This document shows positions 1 to 6,874 of a DNA stretch of 18,352 nucleotides, piece after piece; the stretch's first letter is position 1, and every line of letters begins with the position of its first letter. Under the pieces are notes generated by a model that saw only the letters and a program-made list of their open reading frames with translations, ran no database searches and was not told the origin of the DNA. The stretch spans positions 1 through 18,352 of the forward strand of contig DJUV01000197.1 in NCBI GenBank assembly GCA_002440625.1. The letters are read 5' to 3'. Position numbers and translations under genes: made by a program. Source of the DNA: Rhodobacteraceae bacterium UBA6273 (GTDB taxonomy: Bacteria > Pseudomonadota > Alphaproteobacteria > Rhodobacterales > Rhodobacteraceae).

Positions 1-550
1 CGTTGGTGCCCATCGCCATCGGAATATAGGTGCCGTCGGCCTTGATCTTGTCGAGTGCGGCGAAGAATTCCGCCTCGGTCGTCGGGACCGCGATCCCGAG
101 CTGGTCGAAGGCGTCCTTGTTGTAGATGAAGCCGTGGATCACCGATGCCATCGGCACGCAGAAGGTGGCCTTGCCGTCATCCGTCTGCCAGGCCGATTTC
201 GCCACGTCGGAGAAGTTCGCCATCGAGGCGAGCGTGGTCAAATCGGCAAGCTGGCCCTTGTCGTAAAGCGCCAGCGAAGCGTCGAAGGGCCGGCAGGTGA
301 TGAGGTCGCCGGCGGAGCCCGCATCGAGTTTCGAATTCAGCGCGGCGTTGTACTCGGCGGGGGCCGAAGGCGTGAACTGCACCTTGATGCCCGGATTGGC
401 CGCCTCGAAGGCGGGGATCAGCTTGTCTTGCCAGATAGTCAGGTCGTCATTGCGCCAGCTTTCGATGGTCAGCGTCACTTCCTGTGCGCTTGCCGCAGTG
501 CCAAGCACGGTCGAGGCCAGAAGAAGGCCCAGCAGTCGCGTTCTCGTCAT
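1..550 (-). CDS. ABC transporter sugar-binding protein, N-terminal part (cut by window edge)
   Basis: This is a periplasmic solute-binding protein of the family 1 (sugar) type. It begins at the ATG at 550 and is still open at base 1, giving about 183 residues. It starts with a clear Sec signal peptide: MTRTR, a hydrophobic LLGLLLASTVLG stretch, then an ASA-QE cleavage site near residue 22-23. The mature part follows the family pattern: EVTLTIESWRNDD, a FEAANPGIKVQF strand-turn, YNAALNSKLDAGSAGDLI, and later GFIYNKDAFDQLGI. No lipobox cysteine is seen, so it is probably soluble in the periplasm. The gene follows the etherase gene by a single base (TGA-C-ATG), and its ribosome site GGGAGAC lies inside the etherase 3' end, so the two are probably co-translated. 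From context it likely binds GlcNAc, MurNAc or a related amino sugar; the ligand is inferred. Permease genes would be expected beyond the left edge. Confidence 0.88.
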   Translation of the reverse strand, partial: MTRTRLLGLLLASTVLGTAASAQEVTLTIESWRNDDLTIWQDKLIPAFEAANPGIKVQFTPSAPAEYNAALNSKLDAGSAGDLITCRPFDASLALYDKGQLADLTTLASMANFSDVAKSAWQTDDGKATFCVPMASVIHGFIYNKDAFDQLGIAVPTTEAEFFAALDKIKADGTYIPMAMGTN

Positions 551-551
551 G

Positions 552-1484
552 TCAGTCTCCCGGTTGCTGTGATTTGTTGCCGGAGGGGATCCGGCTGCTT
601 GCTTCCCACTGCGCAAGTGCTGCGCGGAGAATTCCGTTGTGTGCCAAAAGAAGCGCTGCGGCTTCGGCCGCATCGGCGCCGCGGGCGATCAGGATGGCGG
701 GCTTGACCGCACCCTTTGCCGCCGTCAGCGCCTTTGCCGCCGCATCGGGCGACACGCCGGCGATGTCGGCAACCACGCCTGTCGCGCGGACCTTCAGCTT
801 GGCGTTGTCGGCAACAAGGCCGACCATCCGCCCGTCATGGACCTGGCCGAGCCTGATGCCCGCAAGCGTCGAGATCATGTTGAGCGCCGCCTTCTGCGCC
901 GTGCCTGCACCCATGCGGGTTGAGCCTGCGAGTATCTCCGGTGGGGTGGCGATGGAGATGGCGACATCGGCCTTGTCGAAAAGCGGGGCGTCCGGATTGT
1001 TGGCAATGGCCACGACCTTCGCACCCTTGGAGCGGGCGGCCTCGGCGATGGCGATGGGGTAGGGGGTCCGCCCCGATGCGGCGACGGCGATGACGAGATC
1101 GCCCGCGCCGATCCCGGCGGCATCCCGCGCGCCGGCACCGGCGTCATCTTCGGTATCGCCGGGCATCCGGGCATCCGTAGGCAGCCCGCCCGCCATCAGA
1201 AGGCGGATGCGGTCGGGCGCGATGCCGAAGGTGCCGTGAAGCTCAAGCCCGTCGGCAATTGCCATCAATGCCGAAGATCCCGCCCCTGCGTAGACGATGT
1301 TGCCGCCGCCCCGGACCGTCTCGGCCATCAACCGCGCCGCGCGGGCAATGTCGGCAAGGGCAGAGGGGATCGCACTGAGCGCGGCTACCTGTCCATCGAG
1401 GATATGCTGGAGAACAGCCTCATCCCCGAGAAGGTCGAGCCCCTTCGCGGCAGGATGCAGGTTTTCGGTCGCGGCAGCGGTCAT
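552..1484 (-). CDS. murQ: N-acetylmuramic acid 6-phosphate etherase
   Basis: MurQ cleaves the D-lactyl ether of MurNAc-6-phosphate to give GlcNAc-6-phosphate and lactate in the cytoplasm. The 310-residue protein has the usual family length. It shows the SIS-domain sugar-phosphate loop IVYAGAGSSA (63-72), an acidic residue E81 in ELHGTFG, E112 in the TEDD segment, the AASGRTPYPI loop (135-144), and the signature GSTRMGAGTAQKAALNMIST (187-206), which is diagnostic for MurQ. E81 and E112 occupy the positions of the two catalytic glutamates known in E. coli MurQ. The start at 1484 is preceded by a strong GGGGGAGA. It is the first gene of the leftward operon, just before the sugar-binding protein, and faces the kinase/nagA operon across a shared promoter region. 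This links peptidoglycan-derived MurNAc to the GlcNAc pathway encoded opposite. Confidence 0.9.
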   Translation of the reverse strand: MTAAATENLHPAAKGLDLLGDEAVLQHILDGQVAALSAIPSALADIARAARLMAETVRGGGNIVYAGAGSSALMAIADGLELHGTFGIAPDRIRLLMAGGLPTDARMPGDTEDDAGAGARDAAGIGAGDLVIAVAASGRTPYPIAIAEAARSKGAKVVAIANNPDAPLFDKADVAISIATPPEILAGSTRMGAGTAQKAALNMISTLAGIRLGQVHDGRMVGLVADNAKLKVRATGVVADIAGVSPDAAAKALTAAKGAVKPAILIARGADAAEAAALLLAHNGILRAALAQWEASSRIPSGNKSQQPGD

Positions 1485-1505
1485 CGAATCTCCCCCTCTC
1501 GACGA

Positions 1506-1527
1506 ATAATACCTTTATAATACCTTT
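1506..1527 (-). promoter_or_regulatory. Candidate operator: tandem 11-bp direct repeat before murQ
   Basis: The plus strand reads ATAATACCTTT twice in perfect tandem (1506-1516 and 1517-1527). Read towards murQ this is an AGGTATT core repeated at an 11-bp period, that is, about one helical turn, so both cores face the same side of DNA. It overlaps the predicted -10 and spacer of murQ. A matching element faces the other operon at 1610-1629. The likely binder is the GntR-family regulator encoded at 2497-3261. This is inference; direct-repeat GGTATA sites are known for the GntR-family protein NanR of E. coli. Confidence 0.6.
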
Positions 1528-1534
1528 TGTCCAA
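1506..1534 (-). promoter_or_regulatory. Predicted sigma-70 promoter of the murQ operon
   Basis: On the minus strand a -35 element TTGGAC (1534-1529) is followed after exactly 17 bases by a -10 element TATTAT (1511-1506). Transcription would start near 1499, about 15 bases before the ATG and just upstream of the GGGGGAGA ribosome site. One AGGTATT repeat lies in the spacer and the other overlaps the -10, an arrangement expected for repression. The assignment is by pattern only. Confidence 0.55.
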
Positions 1535-1609
1535 AGATTTCTTCGCGGCAGTGCAGAATGCTGCAATATGACCCAAATTCAGTAAGAAAACCGCTTCTCA
1601 AGGGCAGAC

Positions 1610-1629
1610 AGGTATTATATAGGTATTGT
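1610..1629 (+). promoter_or_regulatory. Candidate operator: AGGTATT direct repeat before the kinase operon
   Basis: AGGTATTATAT (1610-1620) is followed by AGGTATTGT (1621-1629). This is the same AGGTATT core at the same 11-bp period as the murQ-side element, in the orientation that faces the kinase gene. The second core ends three bases before the kinase ATG, and its AGG (1621-1623) is also the only Shine-Dalgarno-like sequence in front of that start. Transcription must therefore begin in or very near this element, so the leader is very short or absent. I could not find a convincing -35/-10 pair on this side. Confidence 0.6.
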
Positions 1630-1630
1630 C

Positions 1631-2500
1631 ATGGCGCATCGACCCAAACACATCCTGGCGATCGACGGCGGCGGCACTTCCTGCCGTGGACGGCTCTTTG
1701 TGGCGGGCGGGGCGGTGGTCGAGGCTGTCGAGGGTCCGGCCAATGTCTTTTCGGATTTCGAGGCCGCCGTCGGGCGCATCCTGAGGCTTATCGGGGCGCT
1801 TTTCGACAAGGCAGGGACCGGGGCGCCTGCCGATACCGTGGCGCATCTCGGTCTGGCCGGAGTGATCGACGCGGCGGGGGCCGAGGCGGTCGCGGCGCGG
1901 CTGCCCTTCGCGCGGTCTGTCGTGACCAGTGACCAGCCGACCATGATCGTCGGCGCCCTTGGTGGCCGCGACGGCGCGGTGGCGGCGATCGGCACCGGGT
2001 CTTTCGTTGGCGTCCAGTCCGGCGCCCAGGTCCGGGTCCTTGGTGGCTGGGGCCTCGCCATCGGCGATCAGGCCTCGGGCGCCTGGCTCGGGCGCGAGCT
2101 TCTGAAGCACGTCATTCTCGTCGGAGACGGGATCGAGGCGGCATCGCCGCTCGCTACCGGGATGCTCGACCGGCTCGGCGGTGTCCCCGGCGTGACCCGT
2201 TTCAGCCTGAGCGCTCGGCCCGCCGACTATGGCCGGTTCGCGCCCGAAGTGGTGGCGGCGGCGGAAGCGGACGACCCGCTTGCCGCAAGGCTGATGGCGG
2301 AAGGCGCGGAATACATTGTCGCGGCCCTGCGCACCCTTGGCTGGAGCGCGGGCGAACGGCTTTGCCTGTCGGGCGGCCTCGGCCCGACCTACGCGCGCTG
2401 GCTTCCCGACGCCATCACGACGGGTCTTGTTGCGCCGGACGGGACCGCGCTTGACGGTGCCGCGATCCTTGCGCGGCGGCTGGCGGAGGATGCCATATGA
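1631..2500 (+). CDS. BadF/BadG-type N-acetylhexosamine kinase
   Basis: This is an ATP-dependent sugar kinase of the BadF/BadG/BcrA/BcrD ATPase family, to which N-acetylglucosamine kinases belong; it has 289 residues. It has the ASKHA-fold phosphate-1 motif IDGGGT (11-16), a central D101 in TSDQPT, the GTGSFVG phosphate-2 loop (121-127), GGWG (138-141), GDQASG (145-150) and the adenosine-site LSGGLG (246-251). Start: the ATG at 1631 lies only ten codons before the phosphate-1 motif, so little leeway exists. It probably phosphorylates imported GlcNAc and perhaps MurNAc to the 6-phosphates used by MurQ and NagA; which substrate is preferred cannot be read from sequence. It is the first gene of the rightward operon and its stop overlaps the regulator start (ATGA at 2497-2500). 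Confidence 0.82.
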   Translation: MAHRPKHILAIDGGGTSCRGRLFVAGGAVVEAVEGPANVFSDFEAAVGRILRLIGALFDKAGTGAPADTVAHLGLAGVIDAAGAEAVAARLPFARSVVTSDQPTMIVGALGGRDGAVAAIGTGSFVGVQSGAQVRVLGGWGLAIGDQASGAWLGRELLKHVILVGDGIEAASPLATGMLDRLGGVPGVTRFSLSARPADYGRFAPEVVAAAEADDPLAARLMAEGAEYIVAALRTLGWSAGERLCLSGGLGPTYARWLPDAITTGLVAPDGTALDGAAILARRLAEDAI

Positions 2501-3261
2501 GCGTTCTCGACTATCTGGCGCCCGACCAGTGGATGAACCCGGCGCAGGGGCCGCTCTACGTCCAGCTTCGCCGGCGGATCGAGGCGGGCATCGCCAGCGG
2601 GTTTCTCGGCCCCGACACCTCGCTGCCGCCGGAACGCGAGATAGCGGCGCTGACCGGCCTCTCGCGCGTCACCGTGCGCAAGGCCATTGCCGAGTTGGTG
2701 GAGCGCGGCATGATCGTGCAGCGGCAAGGGTCCGGCTCCGCCGTGGCGCCGCTGCGCCCCAAGGTCGAACAATCGCTGTCACGCCTGACGTCCTTCACCG
2801 AGGACATGGCCCGGCGCGGGTTGAAATCCGAGGTCGAATGGCTTGAGCGCGGCCTCGTCGTTCCCTCGCCGGAAGAGGTGCTGGCGCTGGGGCTCAGGTC
2901 GGGCGATCAGGTGGCGCGCCTGTCGCGCCTGAGAAAGGCCGATGGCAGGCCGATGGCGATCGAACGCGCCTCGCTGCCGCAAGACATCCTACCCGATCCC
3001 GGTTCCGTCACCCAGTCGCTTTATGACGTGCTTGGCCGAAGCGGCAAGCGCCCGGTCCGCGCCGTCCAGCGCATCAGCGCCATCAATCTCGGCGAAGCCG
3101 ATGCCGCGCTTCTCGGCGTTCCTGCCGGGGCGGCTGGTCTCAGGATCGAGCGCACATCCTATCTGCCCGAAGGTCGGGTGGTCGAGTTCACCCGTTCCAT
3201 CTATCGCGGCGACGCCTACGATTTCGTGGCCGAGCTGCGCCTTCCGGAGACGCTTTCATGA
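2497..3261 (+). CDS. GntR-family regulator with UTRA domain (likely amino-sugar repressor)
   Basis: This 254-residue transcription factor is of the HutC type. Residues 18-84 form the GntR winged helix, with PLYVQLRRRIEAGI, the PPEREIAALTGLSRVTVRKA recognition segment and the RQGSGSAV wing. Residues from about 98 to 245 match the UTRA ligand-binding fold, including TSFTEDM, a DQVARLSRLRKADGRPMAIERASL segment and a late TRSIYRGDAYDFV. UTRA domains of this group often bind phosphorylated amino sugars such as GlcN-6-P or GlcNAc-6-P, which fits the enzymes around it. It overlaps the kinase by ATGA at its start and the SIS gene by ATGA at its end. It is inside the operon it probably controls, so autoregulation through the AGGTATT repeats is likely but unproven. 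Confidence 0.85.
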   Translation: MSVLDYLAPDQWMNPAQGPLYVQLRRRIEAGIASGFLGPDTSLPPEREIAALTGLSRVTVRKAIAELVERGMIVQRQGSGSAVAPLRPKVEQSLSRLTSFTEDMARRGLKSEVEWLERGLVVPSPEEVLALGLRSGDQVARLSRLRKADGRPMAIERASLPQDILPDPGSVTQSLYDVLGRSGKRPVRAVQRISAINLGEADAALLGVPAGAAGLRIERTSYLPEGRVVEFTRSIYRGDAYDFVAELRLPETLS

Positions 3262-4289
3262 CGAACCACAAAAGCTTGATGTATCAGGAAATTCGCGAGA
3301 TTCCGGCGGCCGTCCAGCGGCTCCTCGATGACAGCGGGCCGGCGATCCGCGAAGCCGCCAGCGCGGCGCGGGCGCTTGATCCTTCGGTGATCGTCACCGT
3401 CGCGCGCGGGTCATCGGACCATGCCTGCACCTATCTGAAATACGTGGCCGAACTGACGCTTGGCCTGCCGGTCGCCTCGGTCGGGCCTTCGGTCAGCTCG
3501 ATCTACGGCGCCAGCCTGAGATTGCCGAAGGCGCTCTGCATCTCGGTCTCGCAGTCGGGGAAAAGCCCCGACATCGTCGATCTTGCCGGGACGGCGCGGG
3601 CAGGGGGGGCGATGACCCTTGCCATCACCAATGACGCAGCCTCGCCGCTGGCGAAGGCCGCCGACCGGGTGATCGACATCGCGGCGGGACCGGAGCGTAG
3701 CGTGGCGGCCACGAAAACCTTCGTGACCTCGGCTGTCGCGGGCCTCGCACTTCTGGCCGAATGGCAGCAGGATCGCGCTCTGCTGGCCGCCATCGCGGCG
3801 CTGCCGGAACGGCTGGCGCAAGCCTGCGCGGCGGACTGGGGTGCGCTTGGCGCGGTGATGGCGACGGAATCCTCGCTTTTCACCATCGCCAGGGGGCCGT
3901 CCTTCGCCATGTCGGGGGAGGCGGCGCTGAAGTTCAAGGAAACCTGCCAGGTCCATGCCGAGAACTATTCCTCGGCCGAGGTGATGCACGGACCCGTCTC
4001 CATCGTCGGCGACGGCTTTCCGGTCCTGGCCTTCGCCGCCCACGATGCCGCCGAAGAAGCGGTCGCCGGAATCGCCGACGCGATGGCGGGGAAGGGGGCG
4101 CGGGTCTTTGCGACCACGAACAAGGTCAAGGCGGCCACCGTCCTGCCCGCCGCGCGCACCGATCACTGGCTGACCGATCCCCTGGCGCTGATCGTGTCCT
4201 TCTACGCGATGGTCGAGAAGGTGGCGATTGCGCGCGGCATCAACCCCGACGCGCCGCGCCATCTGCGCAAGGTCACGGAGACGGTGTGA
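3258..4289 (+). CDS. SIS-domain aminosugar-phosphate deaminase/isomerase (NagB-II type)
   Basis: This 343-residue protein has two SIS domains, like the isomerase half of GlmS without the glutaminase domain. This is the family of NagB-II glucosamine-6-phosphate deaminases. First domain: VARGSSDHAC (48-57), SVSQSGKSPD (96-105) and SVAATKTFVTS (148-158). Second domain: ARGPSFAMSGEAALKFKETC (211-230), HAENYSSAEVMHGP (233-246), and the C-terminal loop INPDAPRHLRKVT (328-340) with ARGINPDAPR typical of GlmS-like enzymes. It would convert GlcN-6-phosphate to fructose-6-phosphate and ammonia, completing the route after NagA. No classical NagB is encoded in the window, so this is the likely deaminase. 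It overlaps gntR by 4 bases and precedes nagA by one base. Confidence 0.82.
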   Translation: MTNHKSLMYQEIREIPAAVQRLLDDSGPAIREAASAARALDPSVIVTVARGSSDHACTYLKYVAELTLGLPVASVGPSVSSIYGASLRLPKALCISVSQSGKSPDIVDLAGTARAGGAMTLAITNDAASPLAKAADRVIDIAAGPERSVAATKTFVTSAVAGLALLAEWQQDRALLAAIAALPERLAQACAADWGALGAVMATESSLFTIARGPSFAMSGEAALKFKETCQVHAENYSSAEVMHGPVSIVGDGFPVLAFAAHDAAEEAVAGIADAMAGKGARVFATTNKVKAATVLPAARTDHWLTDPLALIVSFYAMVEKVAIARGINPDAPRHLRKVTETV

Positions 4290-4290
4290 G

Positions 4291-5457
4291 ATGGCATTGC
4301 ACCTGACCGGCGCGCGGATCTTCGACGGTGAGAACCTCGGGCCGGGCGATTTGCTGATCGAGGGCGGCGAGGTTGCGGCTCTGCTTCCGGCGGGAAGTGC
4401 TGTGCCGGGTGCCGAGGTGCTGCGGTTGAGCGGCGGCATCTTTTCGCCCGGCTTCGTCGATCTTCAGATCAACGGCGGCGGCGGGCTGATGCTGAACGAC
4501 CGGCCCGAACTGGCGACGGTTGAGATGATGGCCGCCGCCAATGCCGGCCTTGGCGCGCTGACGATCCTGCCGACGCTCATCACCGATACGCCCGAAGTGA
4601 CGCGGCGCGCGGTGGAGGCGGTGGCAGGCGCGGTTGCGAAAGGTGTGCCGGGCATTGCCGGGCTGCACCTCGAAGGCCCACACCTGAGCCTCGCGCGGAA
4701 GGGCGCGCATGATCCGGCGCTGATCCGGCCGATGGCGGAAGCCGACCTCGGCTTTCTTCAGAACGTCGCCCGGCGCCTGCCGCGACTTCTGGTGACGCTG
4801 GCGCCTGAAAGCGTGACGCCGGACCAGATCGCCCGGCTTGCGGGCGCGGGCATCATCGTTTCGCTTGGCCATTCAGATTGCAGCTACGATGCCGCGCGCG
4901 CGGCGATCGCATCGGGCGCCCATGTCGCCACGCATCTTTTCAACGCCATGAGCCCGCTTGGCAACCGCGAGCCGGGCCTCGTTGGCGCAGTGCTGGATGA
5001 TGGCCGCATCTCTGCCGGGCTGATCGCCGATGCCGTCCATGTCCATCCGGCGGCGATCCGTTCGGCGCTGGCGGCGAAACGCGGGCCGGGCGAGATTTTC
5101 CTTGTGACCGACGCGATGGCGCCGGCGGGAACCGATCTTGCGAGCTTCACCCTGAACGGCCGCACGATCCGGCGCGAGGATGGACGGCTGACGCTGGCCG
5201 ACGGCACGCTCGCCGGTGCCGATCTCGATTTCCCGCGCGCCTTGCGGGTGCTGAGGGATGCGGTCGGCGTGCCGCTGGACCAGACGCTGAGGATGGCGAC
5301 GCTGGCTCCGGCACGGGTGATCGGGCTTCAAGATCGCTGTGGACGAATTGGTGTGGGGCGTCGCGCCGATCTGGTGCATCTCTCCGACGGGCTGGAGTTG
5401 CAGGGGATCTGGCAGGGCGGTCAGGCACTGCAACTGTCACCGGGACTCGCGGCTTGA
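4291..5457 (+). CDS. nagA: N-acetylglucosamine-6-phosphate deacetylase
   Basis: NagA removes acetate from GlcNAc-6-phosphate to yield GlcN-6-phosphate in the cytoplasm. The 388-residue protein matches the usual length. Visible motifs are PGFVDLQINGGGG (53-65), the metal-site glutamate E128 in LHLEGPH, H194 in SLGHSD, H215 in ATHLFNAMSPLGNREPG, H251 in DAVHVHP and the catalytic aspartate D274 in LVTDAMAPAG. I chose the ATG at 4291, one base after the SIS-gene stop; an in-frame upstream start at 4228 would lie inside that gene and add residues absent from the family. A GGAG lies ten bases upstream. It is the last gene of the rightward amino-sugar operon. No good intrinsic terminator follows; a weak 5-bp stem at 5459-5476 has no U run. 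Confidence 0.93.
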   Translation: MALHLTGARIFDGENLGPGDLLIEGGEVAALLPAGSAVPGAEVLRLSGGIFSPGFVDLQINGGGGLMLNDRPELATVEMMAAANAGLGALTILPTLITDTPEVTRRAVEAVAGAVAKGVPGIAGLHLEGPHLSLARKGAHDPALIRPMAEADLGFLQNVARRLPRLLVTLAPESVTPDQIARLAGAGIIVSLGHSDCSYDAARAAIASGAHVATHLFNAMSPLGNREPGLVGAVLDDGRISAGLIADAVHVHPAAIRSALAAKRGPGEIFLVTDAMAPAGTDLASFTLNGRTIRREDGRLTLADGTLAGADLDFPRALRVLRDAVGVPLDQTLRMATLAPARVIGLQDRCGRIGVGRRADLVHLSDGLELQGIWQGGQALQLSPGLAA

Positions 5458-5490
5458 CGCCGAAGCGGGGGTCGGCAAAGGTTGATCCAG

Positions 5491-5501
5491 TTATCTGATA
5501 A
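5491..5501. promoter_or_regulatory. Perfect palindrome TTATCTGATAA upstream of rpe
   Basis: An 11-bp perfect palindrome (TTATC-T-GATAA) lies in an AT-rich island (5481-5521) of the otherwise GC-rich gap between nagA and rpe. TTGATC (5482-5487) and AATTAT (5506-5511), 18 bases apart, or TAATAT (5513-5518), are possible promoter elements around it. It could be an operator over the rpe promoter. Nothing in the window identifies the binder. Confidence 0.35.
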
Positions 5502-5559
5502 GCAGAATTATGTAATATACGGATGGCAGCCCGTGCGGCGCTGCTGCTTCTGGACCACT

Positions 5560-5598
5560 CCCTCCCTTTGGCGCTATGGAAACGCCAAACCCTCCCTT
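5560..5598 (+). repeat. Hairpin flanked by CCCTCCCTT repeats in the rpe leader
   Basis: TTTGGCG (5567-5573) and CGCCAAA (5583-5589) form a perfect 7-bp stem with a 9-base loop. The nonamer CCCTCCCTT occurs on both sides (5560-5568 and 5590-5598), and its pyrimidine run could pair with the rpe ribosome site CCGGAG at 5605-5610. It may be a leader structure affecting rpe translation; function is not shown. Confidence 0.4.
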
Positions 5599-5615
5599 CC
5601 GCAACCGGAGCTGCC

Positions 5616-6305
5616 ATGACTTTCGATCGCCGCATCAAGATTGCCCCGTCGATCCTGTCCGCCGATTTCGCGAACTTCGGCGCCGAGATCCGGGCCATCG
5701 AGGATCAAGGTGCCGACTGGGTTCACATCGACGTCATGGACGGCCATTTCGTGCCGAACCTGACCTTTGGCGCTCCAGCGGTCGCGGCGTTTCGCAAGCA
5801 TGTCAAAACGGTCATGGATGTGCATCTGATGATCGCGCCTGTCGATCCCTATATCGAGGCCTTCGCTGCGGCGGGCGCCGACTACATCACCGCGCATTTC
5901 GAATCCGGCCCGCACATTCATCGGACCCTGCAAGCCATTCGTGCAACAGGGAAAAAGGCTGGCCTGTCGCTCAATCCCGGCACCCCGGCATCGGCGGCCG
6001 AGAACCTTCTCGACCTGACCGACCTCATTCTGGTGATGACGGTCAACCCCGGCTTTGGTGGACAGAAATTCATTGAAAATCAGGTGGATAAGATACGAAC
6101 CTTGCGCAAGATGATCGGCGACAGGCCGATCCATATCGAGGTTGACGGCGGCGTGACCGTGGATACCGCGCCGAAGGTCGTGGCGGCGGGCGCGGATGTT
6201 CTGGTCGCGGGATCGGCGGTCTTTTCGGGCGGTTCGGTTGAAACGCCTGAGGTCTATGGCCACAATATGAGGAAGCTCCGCGCCGCCGCCGAAGCCGCGC
6301 TTTAG
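5616..6305 (+). CDS. rpe: Ribulose-phosphate 3-epimerase
   Basis: Rpe interconverts ribulose-5-phosphate and xylulose-5-phosphate in the pentose phosphate pathway and, where present, the Calvin cycle. The 229-residue TIM-barrel protein has the family length. Motifs: [15 protein letters not shown] (8-22), the metal and catalytic residues H37 and D39 in [14 protein letters not shown]70 in [14 protein letters not shown] (143-150) and D177 in IEVDGGV, with a phosphate-binding AGSAVF (198-203). I chose the ATG at 5616, preceded by CCGGAG five bases away. An open frame extends back to 5523, but those residues do not resemble the family. The following gene starts 14 bases after the stop, so they may share a transcript. 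Confidence 0.95.
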   Translation: MTFDRRIKIAPSILSADFANFGAEIRAIEDQGADWVHIDVMDGHFVPNLTFGAPAVAAFRKHVKTVMDVHLMIAPVDPYIEAFAAAGADYITAHFESGPHIHRTLQAIRATGKKAGLSLNPGTPASAAENLLDLTDLILVMTVNPGFGGQKFIENQVDKIRTLRKMIGDRPIHIEVDGGVTVDTAPKVVAAGADVLVAGSAVFSGGSVETPEVYGHNMRKLRAAAEAAL

Positions 6306-6319
6306 GAAAGGATAATTCC

Positions 6320-6874
6320 ATGGCCGTTACGCCCCCCGTCTGCGATTTCGGCTGGAATGCCCCCAGCTTCACCCTGCCCGGCACCGATGGCCGCGACTGG
6401 TCGCTGGATCAGATAGCTGGGCCGAATGGCACGCTTCTGATGTTCATCTGCAACCATTGCCCCTATGTGCAGGCGGTGATGGACCGGATGGTGCGGGATG
6501 CGAAGGATCTGCAGGCGCTCGGCATCGGCGTGGCCGCGATTTCCGCGAATGATGCCGAAGCCTATCCCGCCGACAGCTTCGAGAACATGAAGGCCGAGGC
6601 GGTGCGGCGCGGCTTCACTTTCCCCTATCTCTATGACGAAAGCCAAGTCGTTGCAAAGGCTTACGACGCGATCTGCACACCGGACTTCTTCGGCTTCAAC
6701 GCGAAGGGCGAGTTACAGTATCGCGGCCGCATCGACGCCTCCGGCCGCCAGCCCGCCGCGCCGGATGTTCGCCGCGAGCTTTATGAGGCGATGAAGCTCG
6801 TCGCCGAAACCGGTCAGGGGCCGCAGGATCAGGTCGCCTCGATGGGCTGTTCGATCAAGTGGAAAGCGGCGTGA
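6320..6874 (+). CDS. Thioredoxin-like / AhpC-TSA-fold protein with CxxC
   Basis: This 184-residue thioredoxin-fold protein is of the redoxin type. It opens with a PVCDFGWNAPSFTLPGTDGRDWSL redoxin start and carries the active-site motif CNHCPYV (C44-C47) after a LLMFI strand. It ends with the SMGCSIKWK tail characteristic of a widespread family of uncharacterised cytosolic thioredoxin-like proteins. There is no signal peptide or membrane anchor, so it is unlikely to be an exported cytochrome-maturation protein. The ribosome site AGGAAAGGA overlaps the rpe stop codon. Its 3' end overlaps the next gene by four bases (GTGA). The CxxC suggests thiol-disulfide exchange or peroxide reduction, but the substrate is unknown. 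Confidence 0.85.
   Translation: MAVTPPVCDFGWNAPSFTLPGTDGRDWSLDQIAGPNGTLLMFICNHCPYVQAVMDRMVRDAKDLQALGIGVAAISANDAEAYPADSFENMKAEAVRRGFTFPYLYDESQVVAKAYDAICTPDFFGFNAKGELQYRGRIDASGRQPAAPDVRRELYEAMKLVAETGQGPQDQVASMGCSIKWKAA

Noticed and set aside
1552..1565. TGCAG-AATG-CTGCA inverted repeat in the murQ/kinase gap
   Set aside because: A 5-bp arm pair in a GC-rich genome is weak, it does not overlap either promoter candidate, and the AGGTATT repeats explain the region better.
5459..5476. Terminator after nagA (GCCGA / TCGGC stem)
   Set aside because: Only five base pairs and no T run follow.
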